Shown: positions 1 to 11,221 of the stretch, piece by piece
Numbering within the stretch: position 1 is the stretch's first letter
How the letters are laid out: each line of letters opens with the position of its first letter
Assembly: GCA_038503075.1 (NCBI GenBank)
Contig: JBCAML010000002.1
Span: 1,860,001-1,924,000 of the forward strand
Length of the DNA stretch: 64,000 nucleotides
From: Gyromitra esculenta
Lineage: Eukaryota; Ascomycota; Pezizomycetes; Pezizales; Discinaceae
Direction: 5' to 3'
Position numbers and translations under genes: made by a program
The notes under the pieces: model-generated
What the model was told of the DNA's origin: nothing
The model's input: only the letters and a program-made list of their open reading frames with translations
The model's database searches: none

Positions 1-2160
1 ATATCAACAACGACCACTTTCAACTTGCTAAGATACGTCGATAGGCGCAGGGATAGCTTGATCCGTGGGGTCGCAAGAAATCCGGATGGCGTTCTTTCGT
101 GTGTCACCATGCCCAATGCTTCCACTGCATCCTCTGGTGACAAAGGGCTCGTCTGTTTGAGAGCAGTTGTATGCGCTTTGTTATGCTTTTACGGTTCTAC
201 AACGACTGTGGATATATTGGTTGGTGCACTTCCAGGCACATTATACACCTCAGATCAGGAGGGAGGAGACGAGTCGATAGAAGGAGCTTTGGTCTCCTCT
301 CTACGACAATACGTGAAAGCTGCAGCATCAGAGGAGGATAGTGATAACCTACGTCAAAAGCTACTAGACACCGTGGATTCGAAACTGGGCAATGTAACAG
401 GGGCAACAAGTAAAGATGTCTTTGAGTGCGACAATTTTCTCGAATCCGATGTTCAGAATTTTATCGGAGCCTTAAGATGGATTTTGACACCTGTCCTCAA
501 ACGAGATCAACGTGTCTATCCAACACGATCTTTGAAGGTGTGGGCTTTGGCGTTGATAATGGCGCAACTCGGGTTTGAAGTAACAGCTTCGATGCACGCT
601 GTTTCCTCCAAAACTGATTACCAAGGTCATGTCGAGGACGTTGGCTACCAAGCAACATACCCGGAAATTATTCTTGTTACAGCGAGTGTCGGTCCGACAG
701 ATCCTTGCAGTGTCGGTGGGACCCAGAAACGATCATCTCCGGACTCCAACCCACGCATTGGTTCGATTCGCTCAATTCCCTGGATAGCTTTCCGTCATCT
801 TCAGGACAACGGAGGTCTCGCAACCCCAAGTTATCTTTCCGAGGTCTGGGATTTTACTTTTGAGTATGTATTTGATCTATTGAAGCCTGTCCGGCCAGAT
901 AAAAGCTCAAGTGGTCTCAATATGGTCCTTGAGTTTACCGAATCCGCTCTTCAGAGCTTCGGAAAAGATTTGCATCCAAAATTGGCACACATAGATAAAC
1001 GCTCGAAATTTTGGGAGGACTTCCAGTGGCTTACTTTCATTACCTTTCGCCCACTTCAGAAGTTTGCTACAGCAAAGGGAAAAACAGCTATCTGGAACGA
1101 GAGAGATATCCTTAGTCAATTCAAAGGTTCGACCTTCGAGTACTCATCTCTGCCCAGCACGGATATCTTGGACGACTGGTACATTACCAGAGCAGTTGTC
1201 CTAGCGACGATTTATGCTGTCTGTTGTAAATGGCTTTGCGTTGACGATGCTCCCGAATCCATGCTCGACACGGAAATCGCTTTTTGCCCTGATTATATCC
1301 GTCGTGGCAACTTAGTCTCATGGACTTCTTTGGGCCCGTTCTCTTTTATGCTACTTCCACCGAATCGACCCGCGCGTGGATTCTGGGCTGAAATGGATCA
1401 CAAAAACTGGTTTCAGATGATTGTCAGAGTCTTTTCCGGAGTTCCAGTCGATCGAGCTTTAGAGGCCAGAGCACAGCGAAATTTAGACGTAAGAGATCTT
1501 ACTTTCCTATCAGTACTTGGGTTTCAAAAGAATGGGGTTGTCATGCTTCCCAACCTCTTGGTTTATCCATCGGGAAATTCAGAAAAATGGTTTCAGTATC
1601 ACATACGAGTCGGACAGCTATTGGATATGCCACTTGAAGAGGACGGATTTATATGCGCCGCGAATGGACCTCCGAGGATATCAAGCCAAGAGGTTTGGAC
1701 ACCCGAACAATCTTATGAATACCAAGTCGTCGACAACTCTCCCCCTGATACAGTTATCCGTATTGATCCAGAGCCGTGGTGGGAATCCGACGAGCGAACT
1801 ATAGTCTTTCGTGCTAGGGTTGGGGGCACAGTGAAAGCCGTATTCAGCCCAGCAATCTTAATGCAAAAAAATCACGTGGCCTCAGTAGCAGATTGCAAAT
1901 GCCTAGTTCCGAAGCCCTCGATTCAACTTGACAAAGTAGCTTACGTCCTCCGGGTTTCCGAGTTCCTTCTTCATGCATCAAAAAATATTCAAACTTATAA
2001 TGGGTCTGGTTCCCTACCAATGATAGTACAGACTGGTGGCGATCCAATGGCACAGCTCCTATGCCTTGCTATGTCGGACTTTAATACATCCAGTTCAATC
2101 ATTGGATGTATTGACGCCTTACCAGACCGGGCATCAGTTTCTCCTTTAATTTTTCTTTAA
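1..2160 (+). CDS. Hypothetical fungal protein, 5' end outside the window
   Basis: The frame is open from base 1 to a TAA at 2158-2160, giving about 719 codons without an intron. No stop lies upstream in frame, so the gene probably begins left of the window; the first internal ATG is at 109. A hydrophobic stretch lies near residues 50-75 counted from base 25 (it includes VCALLCFYG), and a second short one contains WALALIMAQLG. The rest is mixed soluble sequence with several Trp-rich patches such as EPWWESDER. I do not recognise a catalytic motif or a named domain. The N-glycosylation-type sites and hydrophobic segments would allow a membrane-associated protein, but that is weak inference. The length and uninterrupted frame make it a real gene; its function is unknown. 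Confidence 0.75.
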   Translation: MSTTTTFNLLRYVDRRRDSLIRGVARNPDGVLSCVTMPNASTASSGDKGLVCLRAVVCALLCFYGSTTTVDILVGALPGTLYTSDQEGGDESIEGALVSSLRQYVKAAASEEDSDNLRQKLLDTVDSKLGNVTGATSKDVFECDNFLESDVQNFIGALRWILTPVLKRDQRVYPTRSLKVWALALIMAQLGFEVTASMHAVSSKTDYQGHVEDVGYQATYPEIILVTASVGPTDPCSVGGTQKRSSPDSNPRIGSIRSIPWIAFRHLQDNGGLATPSYLSEVWDFTFEYVFDLLKPVRPDKSSSGLNMVLEFTESALQSFGKDLHPKLAHIDKRSKFWEDFQWLTFITFRPLQKFATAKGKTAIWNERDILSQFKGSTFEYSSLPSTDILDDWYITRAVVLATIYAVCCKWLCVDDAPESMLDTEIAFCPDYIRRGNLVSWTSLGPFSFMLLPPNRPARGFWAEMDHKNWFQMIVRVFSGVPVDRALEARAQRNLDVRDLTFLSVLGFQKNGVVMLPNLLVYPSGNSEKWFQYHIRVGQLLDMPLEEDGFICAANGPPRISSQEVWTPEQSYEYQVVDNSPPDTVIRIDPEPWWESDERTIVFRARVGGTVKAVFSPAILMQKNHVASVADCKCLVPKPSIQLDKVAYVLRVSEFLLHASKNIQTYNGSGSLPMIVQTGGDPMAQLLCLAMSDFNTSSSIIGCIDALPDRASVSPLIFL

Positions 2161-3329
2161 TGTGGAATATAATTGCCGTTGTTTCTATTGTATTTATTTC
2201 TTGTTTTCCTCTTCTTTTGCCGTCGTGGGCGGGTAGAATTTAGGTACATGTACATATGCGTAGTCATATTTTTCAAATTATGCAAGAGGTTTCATGAAGC
2301 TGCTCAGGCTGCTGGGTTATGAAAGGTCAGCAATCACTATTTACTATCTTAGTTAGCAGTAGGCTTGTAATTTTTTTTTTCATTTTTCATTTCATTTTAG
2401 ATGCCCTCGCCTTATTCTGAGATGCCGCTGTACGCCACTTCCTCATGAGCAAGCCCATAAACAAGTAGGTAAAATTTGATGGATCAAAGAGATGTAGAGT
2501 ATGCCGTACAAACCCACTCAATCATTAGGTGTAGCTAAGACCTGTTCCTAGATATCTCCGACACATAGAAACCTACAAGTACGGGCTTAGACACAAGATT
2601 AAATGAGTTCACAAACAAGTTTACACATGTCACACCCCGCTATTATCTATGTACTGAAGTCTAAAACATACCCCCTAAGCTTGGACATTCGAGCTTTATA
2701 AAATAATCATGAATGTCGAAGCAATCTAATCCTGAGCTGAGATTCGAACCTGGGGATTCTTACAGATGAAAATTTGATCCAGTTCTAGAAACACGCCGTT
2801 GGTGTTTTGGTGTCCCGATCAGCTTTAATAGTAATCACAAGTAAACACAGTACCAGGAAATGGGGTGGAATTGATACGAAATTCGTACGGCATTCTCATA
2901 GACGTAGAAGTAGATCAGCTAGTAGTGCTACGGAGTTCTTAGAGGTAATACAGGAATTATCCTGACTTATTTCTGCATTTTCTAGCAATATGGTACTAAA
3001 AGTACTCCAATTTCTGCAGCTGGTACTGTACCTATATAGGTTCCCATAGATGATCAAAAATTCAAGTGGTTTTTGACTAATTTAACTAGTGTATAAACTC
3101 ATCTATCCAAATCAACCCCTAGAGACAAACTAAAAGAATACAAAATACAAAAAAAAACCTAAACCCAAACACCAATAACTGTATCCCTCCCAGTCTCCAA
3201 CCATATCTTGCAAACATACATGAGTAACAATATATCGGCTGGACGGACCGAATGAACGATATTCTTACAAAAGCTTTCGTCCCATACTTCATTTCCCTAC
3301 AATGGATTGTATCACTACTCTACTCTACT
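2161..3329. other. Intergenic, AT-rich, no gene seen
   Basis: About 1.2 kb between two convergent genes (+ gene ending at 2160, - gene ending at 3330). It would hold both 3' untranslated regions. Frames are heavily broken by stops. A T-arm-like string near 2740-2750 does not fold into a tRNA. Confidence 0.6.
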
Positions 3330-4073
3330 CTACCACTTCAAACCATCATCCCAAGCCTTCTCGCCCAAAATCTCCACAATAAGACCATGATTCCAGCTCC
3401 AGTTCGCCGAGCTAGGAGCCGGAGAACCATTCACAGTAGCGCCTCGGGTCTCCCAACCAGTCGGTTCCGTCGGGCACTCGAAATCGAACTTGGACTGGGT
3501 AAACAACAAGAAGTCGCCATTACTGTCGCTAAGAGCCAGACGTTTTCCAGTACTTGGATCCAGAGGCAGAAAGACCGCGACGGGGGTATCCTCGGAAACG
3601 GGCTTATTGTTAAAAGTCAAGTGCTCGTCGACAATTCCAGATTTCAAAGCATAGATTTCCTGAGAGCCCTCGTCGTTGCTGCCATCACCGGCAGAGAAGG
3701 AGAAGTGGAAGCGACACCGCTTGCCTGCGTGCGTGGAGTTGAATTCGAATGCGAAGAAGGCGTCGGGCCCAATTTGCTTGGTCTCGAAAATCGGGGTGTC
3801 GGGGGTGTCTTTGGATACTGACATCTGGAGATATGCGCCAAGAGCTACAACGCCGTTTGGAAGAGTGACCGGGAGCTGGTAGCCCTGGAGAGGGAGCTCT
3901 GGGGTGAATGGAGGGCCAGTGGGGGTTGCAAAGGGAGTTGCCGCGGTAGTAGTACAAGGACTGCTAACAGTCACGGTCGTAGTCACGGTAACTGGTTCAC
4001 CGCAGTATTGAGGTGCAGCGCGTGAGAAAGAGGCAGCGAGAGAGAGGATGATAAAGGCGATGAAGCACTTCAT
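3330..4073 (-). CDS. Secreted protein with But2-type (ubiquitin 3 binding protein But2) C-terminal domain
   Basis: A single-exon protein of 247 residues. It begins with a clear signal peptide (MKCFIAFIILSLAASFSRA, cleavage likely before APQ). A short Thr/Pro-rich stretch follows (residues about 25-60, TVTTTVTV), then a beta-rich domain from about residue 65 to the end. The domain carries the pattern of the fungal But2 C-terminal family: a Cys near the FHFSF strand, a later FECP and a terminal WSW...GLIVEIL. The name comes from a fission-yeast ubiquitin-like-binding protein, but the many filamentous-fungal members are secreted proteins of unknown role, so extracellular action is the safer inference. 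The ATG at 4071-4073 is the one that gives the signal peptide. A TATAAG box lies about 150 bp upstream. Family assignment rests on pattern recall, not a search. Confidence 0.75.
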   Translation of the reverse strand: MKCFIAFIILSLAASFSRAAPQYCGEPVTVTTTVTVSSPCTTTAATPFATPTGPPFTPELPLQGYQLPVTLPNGVVALGAYLQMSVSKDTPDTPIFETKQIGPDAFFAFEFNSTHAGKRCRFHFSFSAGDGSNDEGSQEIYALKSGIVDEHLTFNNKPVSEDTPVAVFLPLDPSTGKRLALSDSNGDFLLFTQSKFDFECPTEPTGWETRGATVNGSPAPSSANWSWNHGLIVEILGEKAWDDGLKW

Positions 4074-6512
4074 TATAATACCTTTATAAAGTATATTATT
4101 TCGAAGACTGGAGACAATAAGAAGCTAAGGAGGAAGAATTAAGGGATTAGATGATGAGCTGGATATGTGGATCTTGCGATGAAGAGATAGGTCTTCTAGA
4201 AAGGAGGATTGAAGACGTACTTATACAAGCCCATAAGCATCTATATCCTCATCACCAACTATTCTTCAGATGAGCCAAGATCTCGGCCTCACTCTAGAAA
4301 GTAGGCACTGCAGTAATCGAAGCCTGTTAAGCCGCAGCCCGTCGTCGAGGAATGCGGAATAGGATTACTGATGGATCCATGGCATCACTATTGTATGCTT
4401 GTAACCTTTAGCCCTCGCTGGGAATAAAGTTCTCGCCAGGTAATATATTCTAAGGCTGCGGTACTGCTCAAATATAACTATCCACGCCTCAGCCCTACCG
4501 GCAGGACTCTAGTTACCCTACAGGTAGCTATAGATGGCTACAGCACAAAGTCCAAAATGCAACAAACCCCCGAAGAACGCATAGTACCACACCCCAGAAA
4601 TTCAATCAGTCCTACATATGCATACCTACAGAGCAGTTTTTATCAAGCAAACCCAATCGACTAGAATGCCATTACCAGCACTCCACTATCGAAAAACCCG
4701 TTCATAGTTAAAGCAATATAAGAGAATGTGCTCAGTCCCGGAACATTCTCCTACTGGGTCATCATGGGGTCTGGATGTTATGCTGTCAGCTCGCATATTT
4801 ATTTTAAGCCCCATCCTTGCGCTAAGCATAGGACAGCCAGCGATCTTTACGCAGCTTAGACGCCAAGCGCGAGAGCCAAGACCTTTTTCATATGAGCCAA
4901 CGGAACCCACCGCCAAGCGCACTGCCACTTCATCCCCCCCCCCACCGTGGCACAGAATTTACTCAACTGTAAATTTGGTCAGGCACTCGTGTTTGAGAAG
5001 TCACTGAACACAGCCCTAGGCAGCGGATAGTTTAAATACTTTATTAGCTACTTATTAGAATATACAGACAGGGCTTGGGTGTTGATTTTATAATCGCTTC
5101 TTTATTTTTATAGACCATCTCGCGCTCGTATATGTCCTATGACCATCTCAACCTTGGCATGGGGCGTACCGTACCAATAGGGTAAAGTGCTCCCTCCAGC
5201 AGCAGATGCGAAATATTATTAAATTAGAAAAAAAAAAAAAATCGGGGTCATGGTGGAAATTAATCGATTGATGAATGTCTACGTGCACGCGGATTTAGAT
5301 TTGTGCTCTAGAGTGGGGGAAGGGGAGATCATGCGCTGCGGGGCTATGAAACAGAACAGCGATCGATCCATAAACTCTATTGGACTAAATGCGATCATCG
5401 CCGCAATCGATTGCGGTTCAGATCCCGAATGGGCTTCTCGGGAATGGCATCCACTTCATAATTTTGTTTGTTTACTGCTTCATCGATGATGATGGGTGCT
5501 TTAAATGCTTCAGACAAATTAGTTGGGAGTACTATGCGTATCTGAAATGTGAGTTAGATGGACAGTTAATTAAGGCACTAGAAATGTTGATTCGCTATGT
5601 ATATATAGTGCTTCATTCTTTATCTGTAAATGCACTGGCATCGTTCCCATGGGTTTGGGTCAGATTATAATGAAAGTACGAATACTCTAGCTTGTTTGAA
5701 CTATAGAAAACCCGTTGCAATAAAACCTTTCGCAGGGAAGCCCACTTGTGCGGATGATTCTACTGCCACGTGCACTTGGGGCCACGTTCTTGGCTCATGC
5801 CTAACGAATAAATAAATAAATTTCATTCACAAATTATCACTCGGCTATTACTATTTATATGAATTTTCTTAGAGATCTCGCATTAATGAAAATAGGGACA
5901 GACTTTCCTCATGCCTTATTTCTTTCTGCTCAGAACTACAGCTTAGTCCCAATCACAGCCCTCACTGTGATGCGGCGTTAAATGGCTGAGCGCAAGGTGG
6001 CTACACAAAGCACAGTAAGCGATCTAAACTCGGATGCCCTCAATAGGTACATTTACCAGTTAAATTATTAGCTAATACGCGCTCTAATTCTACTACGGCA
6101 ACAAATATTACATTCGGAAGTGGTTGCACCTCATCATCTATCTTTATGGTTTTGGGAAGCAAATCAACGCGACAATTTTTCACATATCTCCACGATTAGG
6201 ATAGTGAAGGTATTACCCAAGAGGTTGGATGCGTGTATGATTTATCTATCTATCTATCTATAGTGAAGGTATTTCTTATCAAATGCCACTGTAGGGGTAT
6301 TGGGATTTCCGCTTTAATGGTGTGTGTTTATGGCTAGATTAAGGCTATCCTGAAAACTAACTAGAGACAAAAGTTACAGGGCACCTCATTATGCTTCCCC
6401 ATCATCATATTCTCGCCTTTTCCATCCCTTTCCCACTACTTTAGTCGCAAAGACAATTTGCTATTCGTTAATTCCTCTAGTACACACCAAAGGTGAGAAG
6501 ACAGGGAGGTCT
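4074..6512. other. Intergenic, no gene supported
   Basis: About 2.4 kb. The left part is the promoter of the - strand But2-like gene. The right part holds the 3' flank of the dienelactone hydrolase. Open frames of 60-93 codons here lack coding character, and none has a partner exon I could join. There is a poly-A run near 5228-5241 and a TATC microsatellite at about 6243-6261. Confidence 0.5.
4220..4225 (-). promoter_or_regulatory. Possible TATA box of the But2-like gene
   Basis: Read on the minus strand the sequence is TATAAG, about 150 bp upstream of the ATG at 4073. The leader between them is pyrimidine-rich on the coding strand, as is usual in filamentous fungi. Confidence 0.35.
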
Positions 6513-7462
6513 TTACTGTGTAGTCGTCAGGTTGTCTTGAAAGAAGTTCACGACTTGTTTGTACCCCCTCTCATACTCTCTTAAAGACTCCTCCTCCTCC
6601 AGCTTAGCTCGAGCTGCCATCCACCCGTGGCACATTGTGCCGTAGGTTTCGACAACCGACTTAGTCCTGACTGCTTCGTTTGGATGGGTTTTGAGGGCTT
6701 CTGCTATACCCGCGATTGCTTCGGCAGGTTCGTCTGCTGACGCGAGACACATGTGTGGGATAGTGAATTTTGCTGCGTCTTCAGGGTCGGGCCTGCCGGG
6801 ATGAACCTGGACTGATACTTTGAAAGGACTTGAAGCACCAGACATGAGTGCTGCAACCTACTGATTGTTAGTTTCAGGAGTTAATAAACAGAACAAATAT
6901 CCATACCTTTCCGCCCCAGCAGTACCCAAGGACACCCCATGCTTCGATACTAGGATATGCTGAGTTAATCTCTGCTAGAGCCTCTACGGCAAGTTCGGAG
7001 GCCTTGGTGAAGTCAACGACACCAGCGATGAACTTTCCGATCGTGGTTTTCTTCTCATCGGTGTCTGGGGGGAACAAAGCAATATCAAGTTTTTTACCAA
7101 AGAGGAAGTCAGGCATAACAACCTATTGACATCACAATCAACTAATTATCCAGAAAAGTATATAAAAGATTCCCTGTATAGAGGAGTAGGAGGCATACGA
7201 GATAGTCACTGGCAGCAGCAATCATATCAAGACCTTGTATGGTCTGTGGGAAAAACCCGAAGATGTCGAATATGGAGAGAATAGCGGTTTTGGCATTCTT
7301 GTTACCAGTTACATCTATCGTTTCGTGTTAATAATAAGTTTGCGTTAGATATTTTCTAGGAAACTAACAAGTATTCATCCCAGCAAATTCAGAATAGGTG
7401 CCCTTGGGCTCGTAACCAGAGACCACGACTGGGGGAATTGTGCAGCAGGCTTTAGATGTCAT
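6513..7462 (-). CDS. Dienelactone hydrolase family protein (4 exons)
   Basis: Exons on the minus strand are 7369-7462, 7199-7314, 6907-7122 and 6513-6857, which join in frame to 256 residues. The introns are 49-76 bp with GT/AG ends. The protein is a compact alpha/beta hydrolase. Cys138 sits in GYCWGGK, the nucleophile elbow of the dienelactone hydrolase family; Asp184 (ASADEP) and His219 (CHGW) complete the Cys-Asp-His triad expected of that family. The N-terminus (MTSKACCTIPP) lacks a signal peptide, so a cytosolic enzyme is likely. Family members hydrolyse lactones or esters, for example in breakdown of aromatic compounds, but the actual substrate cannot be read here. A TATATAG string about 60 bp upstream of the ATG may be the TATA box. 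The third intron falls just after the nucleophile motif. Length is normal for the family (about 240-260 residues). Confidence 0.92.
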
Positions 7463-7944
7463 TTTGTTGTTTGTATTCTATCATGGTGTTAGATTTGATA
7501 TTCCACAGTGATAAAAATACGCTATATAGGAGTTACAGTAGGATCTTGGAGTGGAACTGACTTCAATTGCAATTGGTTAAATATGAAGAGATGGAGATAG
7601 AGGCAATGACGATGCTAGACACCGAGCTTGAGAGACAGAAGCTGATGGGTGAGGGGAAGTATTATTTATGTATTTCATGAGATGGGTCCATGCCGTGAAA
7701 ACGACACTAGAAGAGAACTTTTGATATCGAAGAACGTGAGTCTGCAAGGGCCCCCATAGCCTACTGATTACCGATATTAACCTAAGCCTTTTCCCTAGCG
7801 AGGTCCATCTCGAGATCAATTCAACAAAAAATATCTTATATCCGCCTCATTAGAAACTGAACAGTCCACTATCTCCGGGAAGTGACTAATCTCCGAGGCT
7901 AGCTTGGGATAGCCTCAGCCTTTCCCAAAGTAGCTTAAACTTAC

Positions 7945-8649
7945 TTAGCAGAGAACCAAGCTTTCCGTTGAGCCTCGAAAAATACTGGATAAGGCTAGCG
8001 ACGGAGATACCATCCCTGCACGGAAATAGAGTATTTCGTGCAGTATCAAATTATCACCAGAACGTACGTGTACAGATGTCTTGAAATTTGTCTTGAAAAC
8101 TGCACTAGGATCGCCTGCTGGCACAGTTAGCTTTTCCGTCAATAACACATAGCCACAGTTCGCGAGACCAGTCGCCTCTGGATCCTGCTTGAGAAGCAGC
8201 TCACTAGAAATATTTGGGAAACGTGACAATATTCTGTCGAGCCTCCTCTAGCTGCCCATCTGTACATGTCAATTACCTGGTGCAAGGCTTAATACTTTTT
8301 TTTCGAGAAACTTTGGCCACATTCCGGCCAGCCGTGCGCGTGCTGGCTCATGCTATCCTGGCTCAAGTTGAGCAAATTCATGGATCATATCCCGGGTACG
8401 AGGAGTGCCGGTGTTCATCGCTAAGGGCTGGGGGGATGTCTTCTGACCCATGACCCAAGTAATTTCTGGCTCTCCCGTGGATATGTGTGACGGCATGCCA
8501 GCCCCGCCTGCATAAAAAGCTTGCTTCATCACTGCCACGGCCTTTGAAGCACAGGGATGGAGCGAAAACAGAGAATCCGGGTGAAAGCTGTTCCGATATT
8601 GATAACGAGAACACGCAAAGAAGCGAGAATGTCGAAGATCATTGGCCAC
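7945..8649 (-). pseudogene. Possible remnant of an unrecognised gene
   Basis: Two neighbouring open segments on the minus strand have protein-like composition. The first (8353-8649) includes MKQAFYAGGAGMPSHIS and MIHEFAQLEPG. The second (7945-8229) includes SELLLKQDPEATGLANCGY followed by VLLTEKLTVPAGDPSAVF. I could not join them into one frame with convincing splice signals, and stops interrupt the space between. This may be a decayed gene or exons whose boundaries I could not place. No family is recognised, and chance open frames remain quite possible. Confidence 0.25.
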
Positions 8650-8771
8650 GAGGCGTTATGGGGAATAAATGATAACTGTTTTGGTAGGCGGTGGTGATGC
8701 ACTTGCTGAGCGACTTCAATCTGCATGGTTGGTGGGGGCGTTTCGGCAATTCCGGCACCCTGCAAGCCATA

Positions 8772-8829
8772 ATAACTTGCTTTGCAAGTTATTTCATGCG
8801 AATATCGCTTCGGTTATGCGAATATCGCT
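8772..8829. repeat. Perfect hairpin next to a 14-bp tandem repeat
   Basis: ATAACTTGC at 8772-8780 and its exact reverse complement at 8784-8792 are separated by TTT. Directly after it, ATGCGAATATCGCT occurs at 8796-8809 and again at 8816-8829. It lies between genes; no function is assigned. Confidence 0.7.
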
Positions 8830-9613
8830 ATGGGTTTCAGTCCCTCGGAAGATGAAGAAGTATAGTTCTGCTTTGTTGTGCTGGATGCCAAGAATCTGCA
8901 AGATTTCGTACGAGGTAGCAAGGAATTGCAGGGAATCTAGGGTGGCAAATCTATCACTATAGCACAAAATTATCGAGTCAGAATTTCATATTAAACAGGT
9001 ATACTTGGACTGTGAATTACTTTCCACGATTGCCTAGCAGCGCAACACTCAACACCAATATACTCACAAGCAATGCAATAAAAAGTACGAAAACTCCATA
9101 TTTTAAATTGGCAAAATTACGATAAAGCTAGCTAACCTTGGGAACTATTTCCGTCAGTCTTCAACGATAGTTAGGAACCAAAATTCGCGGGAATTTATTC
9201 CTAGTCCAAGTACTGTGATACGGGATAGCAGGGTCGTTCGTGGCTGGATGTCTGGATGTCTTCGCAATCGCCGTAATATATGGTTGTCCTCACAGGCCCC
9301 GTAGACCGGAGTAGCGAACTCTATTAACTGACATAGATATTGATAGGCGGGCCATTGCCATCGAATATGTGGCCACCCTCCCTGAGACAGATCACAGCGA
9401 ATCACTCGTGGAACCATGAATAGTAATCATTAAATACGCAAGTTTAAGAATTTTCAACGTGCATCAAGTATCTGACCAACAAAAGAAACCGAAAATTAAG
9501 ATGTTAGTGCCTCATCATGGCCAACAGGTATCTAGTAAAAGAACAACAAAGGATAGGAAGAAGCGAACGGAGAACTGCCATAAACAGAATTAGCAACATG
9601 AAATCACTACACT

Positions 9614-10810
9614 CTAATACTTCTTCTTCCCTGTCGAGTGCTTCCCCTCAGCAATGGGTCTATTCCCCTCAACCATATAAGTTCTCCCCTTCAATAGCCA
9701 TACAACCCATCCCCAGATCTTCATGCCGAATAGGAATCCAGTCGCCTTTGCGAAACCGGTACCCAATGGCACGGCCAGCAACAAGACGTCGCTGTGCTTG
9801 TATTCTTTGAACTCAGCTTCTGACTTGCCGTTGACGACAGCAATAATGTTCGCGACGACGACATCATACATAGCCTCAATGGTAGAAAGCTTCCGGTTAC
9901 CCCAGTGGGTGATATCGCCAAGTGCCCACACATTGTGGTATGTTGGAGTTCTAAGGTATTTATCGGTGTGGACCCATCCATCATTACCCAAGATCTCCTT
10001 CGGTAGGTAGCCAGAATTCGGGGCTATACCCCAGGTCGGAATGTGCAGATCCGCAACGATCGTCTCCCCCGTGGAAAGGACCAAGTCCGAACCACCATCA
10101 GCCCTCTTCGTCTCGCTGACGACCTTGACGTTTGAGCGAATCTCGACGCCCATCTTTTCAAGGTGGTACTGTGCAGCTTTTCCGACATCTTCACGGACCA
10201 TAGGTAGCAGTCCGACACCAGAAGATAAGAGTGTAATCTGCTTCCCCTTGCCGAGATAATGGCTTGCGATCTCACCAGTCAACTCACAACCTGTTGCTCC
10301 AGCGCCGGAAACCACAATCCTCTGGGCTGCTGCAATTGCGTCTCTGCCGTCTGCGAGTGCTGTACGAAGGTCGACGTGGGTTCCTTTCTCTGTGGCCTTG
10401 AAACCCCAGTCTCCACCCAAGTTGCGGGACCCGGTTGCAATCACAAGGTGTGCATACTCGACATTGACGTCCCTGACTTGCTCAATTTTTCCCTCGTCGG
10501 AGCATGTTCGGATGGTGACAGTGTTGGTTGCAGGGCTTGAGGATACGGCTTTGCCTTGGATGAAGGTGAAGCGGCCAGTGGGGTACTTTTCAAAACCGGG
10601 GAGAAAAGGGAAGAGGATTTCGCCATGATTCTTGCCCAAAAGCTCAGGAGACACGATGGCACGAGGGGCCGCGACCATCCAGTAGAGATGTGTCGAAGGG
10701 TTGACGAGGGTTACGGTGTAGTCTGCGGGAAGGTGCTTGGATAGGTAATGGGCTACTGGAAGGCCAGAAAAGGAGGCGCCGAGAATCAGGACATTCTTGG
10801 ACGAAGACAT
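9614..10810 (-). CDS. AIF/AMID-like FAD- and NAD(P)H-dependent oxidoreductase
   Basis: An intronless gene of 398 residues with a two-dinucleotide-fold layout. The FAD-binding Rossmann motif GASFSG is at residues 11-16 and ATGSR at 125-129. The NAD(P)H-binding motif is SGAGATG at 168-174, followed by ELTGEIA. The second FAD motif, ALGDI, is at 296-300. This is the pyridine nucleotide-disulphide oxidoreductase fold as found in fungal apoptosis-inducing-factor-like proteins (AMID/FSP1 type), about 370-400 residues long. Such enzymes oxidise NAD(P)H and pass electrons to quinones or similar acceptors, and some affect cell death. No N-terminal mitochondrial presequence is obvious. A short hydrophobic run near residues 367-378 (IWGWVVWLLKG) could help membrane attachment. 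The ATG at 10810 puts the FAD motif at its usual distance from the N-terminus. The specific substrate is unknown. Confidence 0.9.
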   Translation of the reverse strand: MSSSKNVLILGASFSGLPVAHYLSKHLPADYTVTLVNPSTHLYWMVAAPRAIVSPELLGKNHGEILFPFLPGFEKYPTGRFTFIQGKAVSSSPATNTVTIRTCSDEGKIEQVRDVNVEYAHLVIATGSRNLGGDWGFKATEKGTHVDLRTALADGRDAIAAAQRIVVSGAGATGCELTGEIASHYLGKGKQITLLSSGVGLLPMVREDVGKAAQYHLEKMGVEIRSNVKVVSETKRADGGSDLVLSTGETIVADLHIPTWGIAPNSGYLPKEILGNDGWVHTDKYLRTPTYHNVWALGDITHWGNRKLSTIEAMYDVVVANIIAVVNGKSEAEFKEYKHSDVLLLAVPLGTGFAKATGFLFGMKIWGWVVWLLKGRTYMVEGNRPIAEGKHSTGKKKY

Positions 10811-11180
10811 TGCGTGATTGTGTTTGGTGGAGGAAGGAATGGGAGGTAAAGTTTAGGTTGTGTTGTGAACTGTCCAAGATGGAGTTAAGATTAAGGGGGT
10901 AAAGATCTTCGAGCCTGTTTTTTTTTCTCTAGCTTGTTGTGGGATGTATCGGAAGAAGTGAATCGCGGAGAAATAGTAGAATATATAGTTGGCACCAAGT
11001 ATCGCCAAAACCATCCCTTAATTCACCACCAGTGAAATCCCCCTTTGGAAACGTGGAGCCTAACCCCAATGAACGACAAGCGGAATTTAATTTCGCCGCG
11101 ATTATCAATCGGGATTTCGATTTCTGTGTGCTCTCCATAAGATGACCAGGCGTTACCAATTAGCCGTATCATGTATATTC

Positions 11181-11202
11181 GCCGGATGTTGCGCCATCCG
11201 GC
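11181..11202. repeat. GC-rich hairpin upstream of the AIF-like gene
   Basis: GCCGGATG and CATCCGGC form an 8-bp stem around a 6-base loop. It lies about 370-390 bp upstream of the start at 10810, in otherwise AT-rich flanking DNA. Confidence 0.5.
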
Positions 11203-11221
11203 GCAGGTTAACATTCAGAAA

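Larger units (their letters stand above)
7463..9613. other. Intergenic, with a possible gene remnant and a small hairpin
   Basis: About 2.1 kb. The left 150 bp is the promoter of the dienelactone hydrolase; the right part is the 3' flank of the AIF-like gene. The remnant at 7945-8649 and the hairpin at 8772-8829 are listed separately. I see nothing else. Confidence 0.5.

Noticed and set aside
2730..2800. T-arm-like string (complement GGTTCGAATC) suggesting a tRNA on the minus strand
   Set aside because: The T-stem pairs at only three of five positions and no acceptor or anticodon stem could be formed around it.
3252..3821. 189-codon plus-strand frame
   Set aside because: It lies antisense to the But2-like gene, which has a signal peptide and a domain pattern; this is a shadow frame.
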